From Notolepis coatsorum (Eukaryota; Chordata; Actinopteri; Aulopiformes; Paralepididae), in the NCBI GenBank assembly GCA_963971535.1, contig OZ020593.1, positions 16,606,247 to 16,670,246 on the forward strand: a stretch of 64,000 nt of DNA, given 5' to 3'. The first letter of the stretch is position 1; every line of letters begins with the position of its first letter. Position numbers and translations under genes: made by a program. Shown here in pieces: positions 29,837 through 42,061 of the stretch. Below the pieces are notes generated by a model. The model did no database searches, had not been told where the DNA came from, and saw nothing but the letters and a program-made list of their open reading frames with translations.

Positions 29837-30640
29837 TAGAGCTGTTCCCGAAGCTTGTTTTTAGGATTCAAACTTCGGCGGGTAATTAGGTAGGGCTAGT
29901 GCGTCTAAGTTTTAACCACTTGGTGGGTTTGAATTGTGACTGTGAATGACCAGTAGATGGCGACATCTCTACAAGGAAAAACAGCCAGTAGGAGGAGGAC
30001 TGATGCTGAGAATAAAGGTCACAGGCAAACAGATGAGCCCACGGCTGTTCTGCAGAAGGTTGTGCTTTTCCTTTAGGCCCGAGACCATCATCCAACGCTG
30101 AACGGCTGAATCCTTTGTAATATTCTACCCTGGCCTGCGTTACACTGACGGAACAAGAGGAGGGAGAAAGAGGAACGGTGCTCAGAGCACAATACATCAT
30201 CATGTAATGACTCACTTCTCTCATTATGCTTGTGTTGTGGCTCATAATCAGATTAGCAGCCTAATGAACAATGTCACATGGTGGCTGTTGTTGTTTCTTT
30301 GTTGTCAAGAAGATGGTAAATTATGTGAATAATGATTAAAGGTCCCATATTGTAAAAAATTGGTCTCTGACAGGCCTACTAACAATCAAACTGTGAAATA
30401 AGACAACGAGACAGATTTTGCACCCAGATTATATTCAGAAACTGTGCCTTTAAAATGGCCTTTTGGTGAAAAACAAGCAAAATAGCGGCTTGCTCGTAAA
30501 CGTTCTCTTTTCTACCTGAAGTTGAACCTATAATAGGTTTCTGACTACATTCTTTGTGGTAAGTTTGATATGATATTGCTGGATAGTGAGTCACATTTGA
30601 TCTGCAACGTCTAGTTTGACAGTTTGATCTGAATTTCGGT
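29837..30640. other. No gene seen
   Basis: Single-copy-looking intergenic sequence; the longest frame is 119 codons on the minus strand with no recognisable motif. Confidence 0.5.
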
Positions 30641-31028
30641 TAACGGTACAGGCTTGTACAGCATCCCCCCCCCCCCCCCCCAACCACCTCCAATGTACAG
30701 TCCCACCCCCACCTACCCAATCCAATGTACAGTTTCTACGCCTAATGTATATACTCTTTTCTTTCTGGACTCTTTTTGTATCACAAACAGTACTGTAATT
30801 GCAAATCTGGTATGTCATAAATGTATAGATGTATCAGTACTGTCTATCTGTATGTCATGTATGTCATATATGTTACGATGAATTGGAAATGGGGGACCCT
30901 GGTGGAAACAAGACGAAAGTCTTTCTCTGGTCTGCATCCCCTTAACAATTGTATGTATTGAGCCGTACTGCACTGTACCCATTCTGCAATCTGTTAATAA
31001 AGTTTTCATTCATTCATTCATTCATTGC
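30640..31028 (+). mobile_element. LINE 3' end (family C)
   Basis: Nearly the same as 600-1041: ctgtctatctgtatgtcatg, ggaccctggtggaaacaaga, ttaataaagttttc and (attc)n. Confidence 0.75.
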
Positions 31029-31084
31029 TAGATGTACGATAAAAGCAGCTTGCTTGTTACAGACACAGCACGTTGAGTACAGGA

Positions 31085-31820
31085 CAGAAACAGAGGGGTA
31101 TAGAGGCTGCTAGAGTGAGAACAGGGCTGAAACAGAGTTGTATAGAGGCTGCTAAAATGAGAACAGGACTGAAACAGAGGTATAGAGGCTGCTAGAATGA
31201 GAACAGGACTGAAACAGAGGGGTATAGAGGCTGCTAGAATGAGAACAGGACTGAAACAGAGGTATAGAGGCTGCTAGAATGAGAACAGGACTGAAACAGA
31301 GGTATAGAGGCTGCTAGAATGAGAACAGGACTGAAACAGAGAGGTATAGAGGCTGCTAGAATGAGAACAGGACTGAAACAGAGGTATAGAGGCTGCTAGA
31401 ATGAGAACAGGACTGAAACAGAGAGGTATAGAGGCTGCTAGAATGAGAACAGGACTGAAACAGAGAGGTATAGAGGCTGCTAGAATGAGAACAGGACTGA
31501 AACAGAGGTATAGAGGCTGCTAGAATGAGAACAGGACTGAAACAGAGAGGTATAGAGGCTGCTAGAATGAGAACAGGACTGAAACAGAGAGGTATAGAGG
31601 CTGCTAGAATGAGAACAGGACTGAAACAGAGAGGTATAGAGGCTGCTAGAATGAGAACAGGACTGAAACAGAGTTGTATAGAGGCTGCTAGAATGAGAAC
31701 AGGACTGAAACAGAGAGGTATAGAGGCTGCTAGAATGAGAACAGGACTGAAACAGAGTTGTATAGAGGCTGCTAGAATGAGAACAGGACTGAAACAGAGG
31801 GGTATAGAGGCTGCTAGAAT
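31085..31820 (+). repeat. 42-bp minisatellite, about 17 copies
   Basis: Unit agaatgagaacaggactgaa + acagaggtatagaggctgct, with gagagg/gaggg/gagttg variants. Open in several frames because 42 is divisible by 3. Confidence 0.95.
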
Positions 31821-31919
31821 GCATAATCTGAGTGTTATTTTGTGGGACATGTACTGTATAGGGGACCTCAATGTCCTATTTGAATATGGAACCTTTAATG
31901 ACACACACATGCACACGAA

Positions 31920-33200
31920 CTGCTGCGGTCAGGCAAGCGATACCGGAGTCTCATGGCAAGCACAGAAAGACTCAGAAGAAGCTTCTATCCCCAGGCCATC
32001 AGGATGCTCAACGAACAATAACACTATGTACTGTAACAACCATCAAATGCACTCACAGCACACACATCCACACACTCACTTTAAACAAACAACTCACTGC
32101 AGCACCCACTTAGGTCGCTTTCACACAGGGGCTGTTTGGTCCGGACTTTCGGACCAGAATTCGATAGTCCGGTTTTTCGGGTCTGTGTGAATGCGCGTCG
32201 AACTCGGTCCGCCGGACCAAGCAGGCGAACTCTAGTCCGCCTGAAAACGTAGGTCTCAGTTCGGCTTCAGCGGACCAAACGCGAACCAAATATAGGAAGT
32301 GATTATTATTACCACTGCTTGCAGCACTCACTGCAAAACAAGCACACTGCATCTAATCTCTCTATCTATCTATCTATATATGTCTGTGCATCTTGGGAAG
32401 AAGGAAGAAAAAACGCGGCTTATTATTATTACCGAGGCGCGCGGCTTATTATATTATTAAAACAGCTACTTGTGGGCACTCATAAAAACACCGTGGTCTA
32501 CAAGTTGTTTAGCGAGAGGATGGTGGTAATGTGCTTCAATAGAACAATGGATCAATGCCATGTCAAAACTCGGCTCCGCTGATCTGGAGGGCTCCGCAGT
32601 ACACACACAGACACACACACGCGCGCACACACGGGATCGCAACCACACACACATTTCCACTGTCCAATAGACAAGCGCCCTTTTCGACCGCGTGACATTG
32701 TTCAGAAGGTCTCGGTCCGCTGACAGATTTCTCTATGTGAACGCAGGCGAACCAAATGAAGAATGCAACAATGTTGCAACTTCACCCCCAGAACGACCTA
32801 AAGCGACCTTACACACTTTAGAACACCTAAACACACTTTATATTTATTGGTAAAGAATTTGCACTACAACCCATACCTCATTACACCTTACTGTAAATTG
32901 TACCTAAATTGTACCTCATCCCATTTCTGCTTTGCACTATATAGTATATTGTATATTAGTATATTGTATGGTAACTCAGTTACTTCTACTCTGCATTGAA
33001 CATTGTACATATGTACATACTGAACACTTGTGCCTACGTACGTGACTTCTATTTTATACTTGCTATACTTATTTTATTTTATACTTATCTATTTTTGTCT
33101 AGCACAGTCTCTGGAGCGTAACAGAAAGAAGCATTTTGTATAAAAGTATTTTGTACTTCTGTATGACAACTAATAAAGAAACTTGAAACTTGAAACACAC
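31920..33200 (+). mobile_element. LINE 3' end (family B), interrupted
   Basis: Plus-strand partner of 9681-10436: cggtcaggcaagcgataccg, gaagcttctatccccaggcc, ...attgtacctcatcccatttc..., ending aataaagaaacttgaaactt. A PIF/Harbinger-like element is inserted at 32113. Confidence 0.85.
32113..32808. mobile_element. PIF/Harbinger-like MITE inside a LINE
   Basis: Ends GGTCGCTTTCACAC and (reverse) GGTCGCTTTAGGTCG, flanked by TTA at 32110-32112 and 32809-32811. Subterminal ggtccg/cggacc repeats (gtccggactttcggaccaga). No transposase frame. The LINE text continues on both sides. Confidence 0.88.
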
Positions 33201-33475
33201 ACACACACACACACACATGCACACACACACATGCACACACACATGCACACACAAACAAACAACTCTTGGGTTGTAATTTCTTTATTGGCTTGTCATCTCC
33301 TGTGGAGTTTAGATTACATACACAGCATGCACAGAAGAAGGGAGGGGATGTTGGGAGGGGCTTGGATGTTCCACTCCTAGACTCCAGTCAACACATTTGA
33401 GATTGAAGTGTCTGGCAGCATTGAACAGTGGGAGGACCTTTCCTTAGTAGAGTGTGTGTGATAATCAAAACGTAT

Positions 33476-33667
33476 ATGCATTTACAGTATATATCGCTTT
33501 TATCCAAAGCGCTTTACTTGAGCCTCACATTCACCCGTTTACTCTCACGCTGACGGCGAAGGCACCATGCCAGGCGTGAACCACGCAACTCATCAGGAGC
33601 AGTTAGGGGTTAAGTGCCTCGCTCAAGGAGGAGTCGTCGCTCTAACTCCTGAGCCCACTGTCACCCC
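33476..33667 (-). mobile_element. tRNA-derived SINE (family 2), partial
   Basis: gcgctttacttgagcctcac, gagcagttaggggttaagtg, cctgagcccactgtcacccc. Confidence 0.7.
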
Positions 33668-33779
33668 ATGTATCCGTACACATTTCTCTGGTAGAAGATG
33701 TTGGGATTGTTTATTGTTCATTGTGATTCTTTATTGCCTATATTTATTATACCGCATAATATAACCGGCATACAGACTT

Positions 33780-33958
33780 TGTTTACACTTTTCTCATGTT
33801 TTTGTATTCAGATCTAATTGTATTGCCTATTTATGTCTTTCTACTATTACCCTGCCCATACCTGTACCTCCTCTCCCCCCTCCCCCATGCTACTATGACT
33901 CCCGAATTTCTCCAAGTGGATCAATAAAGGAATATCTTATCTTATCTGATCTCTTATC
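33780..33958 (+). mobile_element. LINE 3' end (family D)
   Basis: tttctactattaccctgccc, ccccatgctactatgactcc, ggatcaataaaggaatatct. Confidence 0.75.
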
Positions 33959-34094
33959 TTCCTTCGGATGAAATGTTAAACCGAGGTCCTGACTGAATTT
34001 GGTTGTTAAATAACCCAGGATGCCTATTGCAAAGAGTAGGGGGTTCCCCGACCTTCCTGGCCAAATACCCAATCAGGTCTCTGACATCAAGTCC

Positions 34095-34336
34095 ACCTAA
34101 TCATCCTTCCCGGCCATAATTGGCTGATATCATTCCCTGTCTCCTGAGCCATTCAGCCATTGTGTAGTGTGATGTGTGCCTGGTGCCAGTGTATGGCAGC
34201 CATTGAGCCTGCATAGCCCAAGGTTGGGTGCTACCAGTGGTGGTGAAGGAGGCAATTTCCACCCTACATCGTGGGGAGCGCTTTCTAGTGTCTAAAAAAG
34301 CGCTATATAAATACAATGATCATTCATTCATCTTCT
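34095..34336 (+). mobile_element. LINE/SINE 3' end (family F)
   Basis: ctcctgagccattcagccat, tgtgtagtgtgatgtgtgcc, agcgctatataaatacaatg, then (attc)n. Confidence 0.8.
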
Positions 34337-34388
34337 AGCACACATGGTAAAAGGAACATTTTAATTCACTAAGTGTCTCCTACATTCT

Positions 34389-34845
34389 AAGGGATTCACA
34401 GACATTTGGATCAATGGAAACACTGTGGAACAAAACAGAGAGTGGGTCCCAGCAGGAAGTCGTCATAAACGGGGTGTTTCCTGGTTCTGAAAACAGATCC
34501 ACGGCACGTGTCAGCCGAAACCATAAAACTGCTGGAGTCTTGACGCCGGCCTCTGGCAGGTCGCTGCGTGGAAGAGTGGTTATCAGTTTAATTACAGAGG
34601 TGCTTATTATAATGCCCGCGAGACTTGGCTTGTTAGCGCGCTTGTTAAAAGACAGCTTTCCCTTGTACCGCTCGCCATCCCCATCCATCCATCCATCCTC
34701 CGCTAATTCATCTCATTCCCTGCGAAGAACTCGCGCGCTCTCCCTTCACTTGAGTGATCACCGTGCTGCAAGGCGCTGCCTAATGAAACGCATCTGGTTA
34801 GACGATGAACACATCTGGACCCAGAACCAAAAGTAGTGGCACACA
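34389..34845. other. Single-copy block; possible conserved noncoding element
   Basis: Balanced base use, free of recognised repeats, with a 140-codon plus-strand frame of no recognised family. 34846-35250 is also single-copy with no gene. Conservation cannot be judged here. Confidence 0.2.
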
Positions 34846-35255
34846 CTACTAAATACTTTCAATTGTGTTGAGAAGAAAACCTTTCTTTATTATTCATCGT
34901 TGGGCCTACAGCTTTTTCCGCCTTTGTAAATGTGCCTGAATGTCTTTTTTGAACGCCACCCAAAATAGTGGAAAACAGTGCCTTTGTTTTTCTAGTTTCA
35001 ACGTGATTTTGAATCGAACGGCCTCTCTCTCCTGCGAGTCTCAGACCGCTGTTTTATTGTTTTGTCTTTTACCACAGGCTTCACATTACGAACCTATGAG
35101 GAATATCTAAACAGCAGTTTGTTTTGAGTAAATTACACAAATCATCTCATTGTTGTAGTATGTAATAATAATGTTACATGGCAGCAGTATACCATACCAA
35201 AAGCGATTATCCATTATGGTGAAACGAACAATGGTGGAATGGACTTCCCACCACA

Positions 35256-35480
35256 GTCATGGCAGCTGAAACCATCACAGTCAGGACAGCTGAAACCACC
35301 ACAGTCAGGACAGCTGAAACCATCACAGTCAGGATAGCTGAAACCATCACAGTCAGGACAGCTGAAACCATCACAGTCAGGACAGCTGAAACCATCACAG
35401 TCAGGACAGATGAAACCATCACAGTCAGGACAGATGAAACCATCACAGTCAGGACAGATGAAACCATCACAGTCAGGACA
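35256..35480 (+). repeat. 24-bp minisatellite, about 9 copies
   Basis: Unit acagtcaggacagctgaaac + catc, with a gacagatgaaac variant in the last three. It runs into LINE coding text. Confidence 0.95.
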
Positions 35481-35775
35481 ATCTCCCGCCTCGACTACTG
35501 CAATGCACTGCTTGCAGCTTGCCAAGCCTCTTCAACTCATTCAGAAAGCAGCCGCCGATCTCAAACCTACCGAAGTCAGCCCATGTCACCCGACTTCTTA
35601 GAGACCTGCACTGGCTCCCCATTGCCGCACAAATCCGCTTCAAGGCCCTCGACCTGGCATATCGTGCGGCAAAGGGAACGGCTCCTGCCTACCTCCGGTC
35701 AATGGTCTCTAACTACACACCCTCAAGACCTCAAGTCGCTTTGGATAAAAGCGTCAGCTAAATGTAAATGTAAGA
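35480..35775 (+). mobile_element. LINE 3' end (family E), RT C-terminus
   Basis: Encodes ISRLDYCNALLAACQA, then (other frame) LRDLHWLPIAAQIRFKALDL and APAYLRSMVSNYTPSRPQ. Ends tggataaaagcgtcagctaa + atgtaaatgtaa. Most of the 3' UTR is deleted. Confidence 0.85.
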
Positions 35776-36620
35776 CTGGGCTGAAGGTAGCTGAAATCTA
35801 CCGTGTGCACCGTGTGGTAGGTTTCGGTGACCTTCAGTCGGCTCGTACAGACGGGAGCTTGACCCCATTGACCTTTGGCAGTAGTTTTGTGAACAACTAG
35901 CCAGAGCTGCGGGCGTCCAGTATGAAGAACAGCATGGATTGTTGCTGAAAAAGGAATTTACCGATCAACAACATCGCAGATATGTATAAGAAATAGAGCT
36001 AGGGTTGAACTATCCCTTTAATTATCAAAGGGATGGTGACATCACCCAAGGCTGCGGCCTAATAGCCGCAAACTCTATTGTTCTTTGAGGACTGATGACG
36101 CTGTATTTAATTATACACATGTGGAATATAGTAGATGTTACAGAATCATGATATGTTTCAGATAGACTATGATGAATTAAGGATACATTTTGAATGATAA
36201 ATTATATTTGAATTGGTAAAAGAGGTATTGAAAGGCTATGTTGTTTCTATTTTGTATTTATACAGATTCATTGATTTTCTGTTTGCTGATTTATTAAGTA
36301 TCCATTATTGAAATATTCTCAAAAATTGTCTGTTTGCAGCACACACACACACACCTGATGAATAAAACCCACCTGCGAGTGGTTAAAGTGGAACGCTCTC
36401 CATGTCCTCAACCAGACCAGTCATCTGACGCGAGTCCTCTCTGCTCACCATCACTTTCATTAACCCTATGCTGACAACACGTACCCTAGAGTAGCCTATT
36501 GCTCCATTATATTTTTGACATGATTAAATTGTATTTCAGTGCTTGGGAGTGCATTGCCCTCAGGGTTATGTGGAAGTGGCTGGTGGTCTTATTTGAGCTC
36601 CAATTACTTCCTCTTAGAAT
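35776..36620. other. No gene seen
   Basis: AT-rich intergenic sequence; a short (ca)n at 36341. Confidence 0.5.
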
Positions 36621-36637
36621 TGGCAAGTCTGAACTTT

Positions 36638-37108
36638 ATTTTTTTTGTATCCACTTTTTCTCCTTATTTTCTATTTTTCTCCCATTCCAATTTCGCCTCG
36701 CCAATTCTCCCCTCCCCTGTCTCGAACGTTGCTAGACTATGCCTCCCACTGGTCGGCTGCAGTGAGGACAGAAGCCTTGCATCATGTGTCCCCTCCGGTA
36801 CACGAGGAGGCAGCCTGTCGCATCTTTTCACCTGCACAGCGCGATCTCTCAGTGGCGAGGAGTAACGCGTGGGAGGCTCACGCTGCCCCCGATACTTCCT
36901 GATTCTGCTGTACAGGCGCACCAACCGACCTGTAGGAGTCGCTGTCCACAACGTCCAATCCCCACCCACCGGCTTTCCCACCCCTAACATTGCCAATTGT
37001 GTTAGTATGAACGACCGGCCAAGCCGGTAGCAACGCCGAGATCTGGGCTCGATACCAGCATCTCCTGCGTTAGTGGCGAGCGCCTTGCCCACTGCCACTC
37101 AGCCGCCC
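36638..37108 (-). mobile_element. tRNA-derived SINE (family 1) with target duplication
   Basis: GCAAGTCTGAACTTT flanks it at 36623-36637 and 37109-37123 (perfect 15 bp). Minus strand: tRNA-like head ...gggcaaggcgctcgccac..., body cctacaggtcggttggtgcg, T-rich (poly(A)) end at the left. Confidence 0.9.
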
Positions 37109-37490
37109 GCAAGTCTGAACTTTCAAAGTGAATTACCTCCATTGACTTATGTATGTTACGTGTGCAAAACATCTTAGGGGCATCTTCAAAGGAACTAAGC
37201 CACTCTGCCCCTACTGGTGGCTCACAGGAAATGCGCTTTGCATCTATGAAACCGTGTGTCCTCGATCTGTGAATCATGTCCTTCTGTCATCATCGCTAGT
37301 GGCCTAATATGTGCTCTAGATAGAGTGATATTTAATACATACCCTATTTAGCCTGAGGGGCTGTCCTCTGTACTGTGCTGGTTTAGACTGTGGGGGTCTC
37401 CTCAAGCCAGACGTGAATATTTTAATGTGTGAAATTATTCATGTATTGCTGAATGAATTGGCATTGGTCTGTAAATTAAGTTTTCTCAAT

Positions 37491-37640
37491 GCAAATTACT
37501 TCAATGTCTAGGATAAGTGTTATGTAAATCTTAAAAAAAAATATATATATACATTTACTTCAATGTCTAGGATAAAGGTGGTATGTAAATGCACCATTTA
37601 CTGCAAAAGAATATATGACATTTACTTCAATGTCTAGGGG
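37491..37640 (+). repeat. About 65-bp tandem repeat, 3 copies
   Basis: Each copy holds atttacttcaatgtctagg; the last is cut by the hAT-like element at 37641. Confidence 0.75.
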
Positions 37641-38294
37641 TCAAGGGGCGTAGGTTTGGTTTCAACGTTGGGGGGGGCACTTTAAGCCGGGGGGGTCTCC
37701 CGCTGTAGACACTTAAAGGAACACGCCAACATTTTGGGAAATTAGCTTACAGTCTTCTCCAGAGAGAGACAAGAAGATAGATACCAGTTTCCTCTCTGTG
37801 CGTTCAGTAGAAAGCTATCTGTCTGCACGTTAGCCTAGCTTAGCACAATGAATGGAAGCAGACAGTGCCGGTTAGCCTAGGGCCTAGGCATTGTCCAACT
37901 AACACCTCTCCCGAAGGCTAAACGGCACTGTCCACTTCCATTCATTGTGCTAAGCTAGGCTAACATCTCTCTCTCTCTGGAGAAGACGATAAGCTACTTT
38001 CCCAAAATGTTGGCGTGTTCCTTTAATTTCCTGCATTCTGGTGTACTTTTATGAGAGGCACCGTCAGCAAGGTTGAGATGGTACGGCCCTGTAGGGAGGT
38101 GTCTGAAGTTGTTGGTTAATATATAGTTACAGGTAAGAAGGATACAGTATATACAATGTTTTGACCCCCTTACTTTGTACCTCTTTTGGGGAGATTTCAT
38201 ATTAGCTACGTTTTTTCAGGGGGACAAATTTAGCTCTTCTCAATATTGGAGGGGACATGTCCCCTGCAACCCCCCCCATACATCTACACCCATG
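37641..38294. mobile_element. hAT-like MITE hosting a second MITE
   Basis: Ends TCAAGGGGCGTAGGTTTGG and (reverse) CATGGGTGTAGATGTATGG, with TCTAGGGG/TCTAGGGT (7 of 8) at 37633-37640 and 38295-38302. The palindromic MITE at 37717-38022 is inserted inside. Confidence 0.75.
37717..38022. mobile_element. Palindromic TTAA MITE
   Basis: AGGAACACGCCAACATTTTG start and its complement at the end; TTAA at 37713-37716 and 38023-38026. Almost the whole element is one hairpin, though parts of the right arm are deleted. Confidence 0.9.
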
Positions 38295-38392
38295 TCTAGG
38301 GTTATACAAGAAAAGTGATTAAAATGTGTTTTTTCATAGCCATCACTGTGTATTGCAAAACAAATAATCTTTTTAACCCAAGGTTTTCACGA

Positions 38393-38602
38393 GCACAAAC
38401 AGACCCCTACTATCCATCACAAGAAACCTCTCGAACAGTGTGAACAGAGCCATACTATCCATCACAAGAACCCTCTCGAACAGTGTGAACAGAGCCATAC
38501 TATCCATCACAAGAACCCTCTCGAACAGTGTGAACTGAGCCATACTATCCATCACAAGAAGACTCTCGAACAGTGTGAACAGAGCCCTACTATCCATCAC
38601 AA
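38393..38602 (+). repeat. 45-bp minisatellite, 4-5 copies
   Basis: Unit gaacagagccatactatcca + tcacaagaaccctctcgaac. Confidence 0.95.
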
Positions 38603-38714
38603 TAATTCCCAATCAGGTAATCAGTCAATCAATCAGGCCTCCTAAATTAATTAATATTTTGGATTTCCTGGTGTTTTTACCTTTGTTCTTCATTTATTGT
38701 AATGTTTCTTCTTG

Positions 38715-38995
38715 AGGAACACTCCAACATTTTGGGGAATTAGCTTATTTGCCATCTACCCTGGAGTTAGACAAGAAGATACATACCTTTTTCTTCTGTG
38801 CATGCAGTAGGAGTAGGAAGACGTTGGGAACTAGGCTAATGGAGGAACCTACTTCCAGTGACTGACGCTAAGCTAACGGTGCGCGTCTTCCTACTCCTAC
38901 TGCATGCACAGAGAAGAAAAAAGGTATGCATCTTCTTGTCTAACTCCAGGGTAGATGGCAAATAAGCTAATTTCCCAAAATGTTGGAGTTTTCCT
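38715..38995. mobile_element. Palindromic TTAA MITE, variant
   Basis: AGGAACACTCCAACATTTTG ... and complement ending ttttcct-TTAA at 38996. The arms (ccctggagttagacaagaag, aggtatgcatcttcttgtct) differ from the other copies, so this is a sister subfamily. The left target is mutated (TTG). Confidence 0.8.
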
Positions 38996-39059
38996 TTAAA
39001 GAAGACATGTCCGGCCCATTAACGTGTGTGTCGGATCTTACAAATAAATGTGATTTGAT

Positions 39060-39305
39060 CCTAATAATCCCTTCCCCTTAATTGGCCGATATCAATCCCC
39101 GTCTCCTGAGCCGTTCAGCCATTGTGTAGTGTGATGTGTGCTGCCTGGTGCCAGTGTATATGGCAGCCATCGAGCCTGTGTAGCCCAAGGTTGGGTGCTA
39201 CCAGTGGTGGTGAAGGAGGCAATTTCCCCCACCCTACATTGTGTGGGGAGCGCTTTGAGTGTCTAGAAAAGCGCTATATAAATGTAATGATCATTCATTC
39301 ATTCA
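39060..39305 (+). mobile_element. LINE/SINE 3' end (family F)
   Basis: ccgatatcaatccccgtctc, ccaaggttgggtgctaccag, gcgctatataaatgtaatg, (attc)n. Confidence 0.8.
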
Positions 39306-40020
39306 TCACAAGAAACCTCTCGAGAGCAGAAGGAGTCAGTGTAACAGAAAGAACGTTTTAATTCCTTTGGTGTCTGCAGAAGAAAGAACAGTGAGCATCG
39401 TAAAGATGGTTACAGAATACATTAAATGAACTACAATCTTTATTACACTGGGGAAAAAAATTACTCAAAATGGTGTACACCGGATTAAAACACCACAGCT
39501 AACCATTTCATCCATAGTGCGCGAGTTAGAGAGGAACGGTGAGAACGAAAAAAGAAAAAGATAAACAAACATCCGAGGCACAAATGAACAGAATTCACGG
39601 GACGATGAACCCAGTCGAGACGAGAGAAACAGAGATGGATGGATGTTAGAATAGAAGGAATAACAACTTAAAGATGAGAGAAAGAAAAACAAGAGATACA
39701 AAAAAATAAAAGGAATCAATGTTTGAGACGTAAGAAAATAAAAACATGACAGAATTAGACGACGCTTAACCAAACTAAACGACTCAAAGAGTTTGGAATG
39801 AAATTACTACAGAGGGGGAGAGAAATAGTGCGATAAGCAGCGATAAAGATGGCAAGATGAGGGCACACCGTCGCCAACCGATTCTCTTAACGGTCCGCCG
39901 TGTATTAGCCCCGCCCCCTTTACTCAGAAAGGTGTCTGGTACACAAGACTAAAACTAAACACATAAGTAACCCTAATAACATTTGATCAATATGATTAAA
40001 AAAAACACCATCAAAACTAG
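39306..40020 (-). other. Possible far 3'UTR of aif1l, no gene seen
   Basis: A-rich on the plus strand; the frame on the minus strand is Phe/Leu/Ser-rich and not credible. Holds the candidate poly(A) signal. Confidence 0.3.
39439..39444 (-). promoter_or_regulatory. Candidate aif1l poly(A) signal
   Basis: TTTATT on the plus strand is AATAAA on the gene strand. It is the first convincing signal found beyond the stop at 43170 outside recognised transposons, but a 3.7-kb 3'UTR containing a foldback-type repeat would be long. Confidence 0.2.
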
Positions 40021-40024
40021 CTGT

Positions 40025-41175
40025 ATTGAAGAGCTTTGTATATTACATATACAACGAACCCCCGCAGATTCTGAGGCTTTAGTCAAAACTGACTAATTAT
40101 TGCAAGGGTGCATTGTGTTTTTTGGGATCAACAGAAAGCTCGGCTGGGTGATAAAACGATAACGATAATTATCACGATATATTTTTCCTCGATATATAAT
40201 TTAAAAAACCAATAATTTTTTTTTCTTTTTGTATCGTGACCTGCACCATGGCAGCTTTAAAACCAGAGAATGACAATACTGACCAAATTGAGATTTATTT
40301 TTCTCTTGTCCATTTATTGAGTTTGCTTTCTAATTTAAAATACAGTTTGAACCCGTCTGTACACAGTAGGCTATGTGTGCTAGCAGAGCTAGTCTCCAGT
40401 CACGGTGCACGTGTGCAGTGGTTTGTCCACCAAAAAAGCGCCAAAAGATAGAAAAGAAACTAGCAGAGCCAGAACTGTTCAACTCCCCTGGAGCCACAGC
40501 CAGCAGAGAAGCCGGTTTACTTTCGCTTTCAAACCAGCTGCAGCCTGAGAACTATAGTGTGAGGGGCTCTAACACTAAAGATGGTGGCAACGACAAAGAA
40601 TTGCTGCAAAAGAAACAAATACCTTTTTTTTTTTAATACTAATAAAATGATCTATAGTGATTTTTATCATGATAACATTTTTGGCCCAGCCCGCTCAGTC
40701 AAAGGCTGGTGGGGGAAAATACAAGCTGCTGCTGATGATATGGTATAAAATTTAATTACCATTTTTTTCCTGGGAAAGCTAGACAAATGCTCAGTGCTGC
40801 CACCACTGGTCACCAATAAGATCAGCACCTTGACCCGACAGGTCCACAGTGATAGTAATGTGTTTTTATTGGCGACCAGTGGTGGCAGCACAGAGAGTTC
40901 GTCAAGCTTTCCCAGAAAACCACAGAAGGCCAGAAATGAACATCTCAAACTGGATTTAAACAATGACTTGGGAGAGAAAAGGCTACTTTTATACTGCGTT
41001 TTTTCAGCAGTGGCTTGTTTTTCACCCCACCAGCCTCAGTTGAGACTCTGAGCTTTCAGTTGATCCCTTCAAAGTTGCAATAATTAAGTCACTTTTGACT
41101 AAACCCTCAGAATCTGCGGCGTTTCATTATCGAGCTTTCTATACACATACAAAGCTCGTCAATTAGAGCTACATC
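40025..41175. mobile_element. Inverted-repeat element, second copy, with a nested hAT-like insert
   Basis: Arms match 20507-21337 (gagctttgtatattacatat, gtgttttttgggatcaacag; right side ...caaagctcgtcaattagagc). An insert at about 40142-40693 starts GGCTGGGTGATAAAACGATA and ends GGCCCAGCC. Another inverted pair at 40790-40930 carries gctgccaccactggtcacca. Confidence 0.7.
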
Positions 41176-41674
41176 AAAACTACATCAAAAACTATCTTCC
41201 CAAATACCAAACAACTCGATTTCATGGTACTGGAGGGAGTAAAGCTAAAAAGGATTCTTAATATCGAACACTCCCTCCTACGTCTAATAATGTTCTACAG
41301 TAACTCTGCATGTATAGGCACTTGGAAAGAATATGATTACATACGTACATAAAACTACACGTAATGTTCTTGAGTTCTGTGTGCCTTAAGAAAATGAAAA
41401 TAAAACAACATCCGTAACTAACATGACGGGCTGAACCTCATTATAAACCCTGTTCCACCTTAGTTGTTGAAGGTTAAATTTGCGCAAATGTTGGTCAACA
41501 ACATCCCACGCTATTGCCCCACATCAAGCCCCGCCCTCTTTTCTCGATCCGCCCAATCGCAACTGTTAAAGCGACACTTTTGACCGGAGGATCAAGGAAA
41601 AGAGGGCGGAGCTCGAGGCGGGTCAAGTGCGCCGGGACGCCGTATCCATCCCCCCCACAGTCGACCCTGAGCCC

Positions 41675-42061
41675 CAACTCTGGTCAACACGCCTCCATGC
41701 CAACGTGGGTATATTATTCACCAGGCAGTACAGAGATCTGACCTCGGATCAGTCTGGTCAACATGCCTCCATGCCAGCGTGGGTATATTATTCACCAGGC
41801 AGTACGGAGATCTGACCTCGGATCAGTCTGGTCAACACGCCTCCATGCCAGCGTGGGTATATTATTCACCAGGCAGTACAGAGATCTGACCTCGGATCAG
41901 TCTGGTCAACACGCCTCCATGCCAGCGTGCCGTGGGTATATATTATTCACCAGGCAGTACAGAGATCTGACCTCGGATCAGTCTGGTTAACACACATCCA
42001 TGCCAGCGTGGGTATATATATTATTCACCAGGCAGTACGGAGATCTGATCTCGGATCAGTC
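41675..42061 (+). repeat. About 74-bp minisatellite, 5 copies
   Basis: Unit ggtcaacacgcctccatgcc + agcgtgggtatattattcac + caggcagtacagagatctga + cctcggatcagtct. Confidence 0.95.

Noticed and set aside
29886..30245. 119-codon minus-strand frame
   Set aside because: No recognised motif, ordinary chance length for this composition, no splice context.
31356..32190. 186- to 221-codon frames on both strands
   Set aside because: Produced by the 42-bp minisatellite.
35259..35900. 213-codon plus-strand frame
   Set aside because: Starts in a 24-bp minisatellite and runs through LINE text in the wrong frame.
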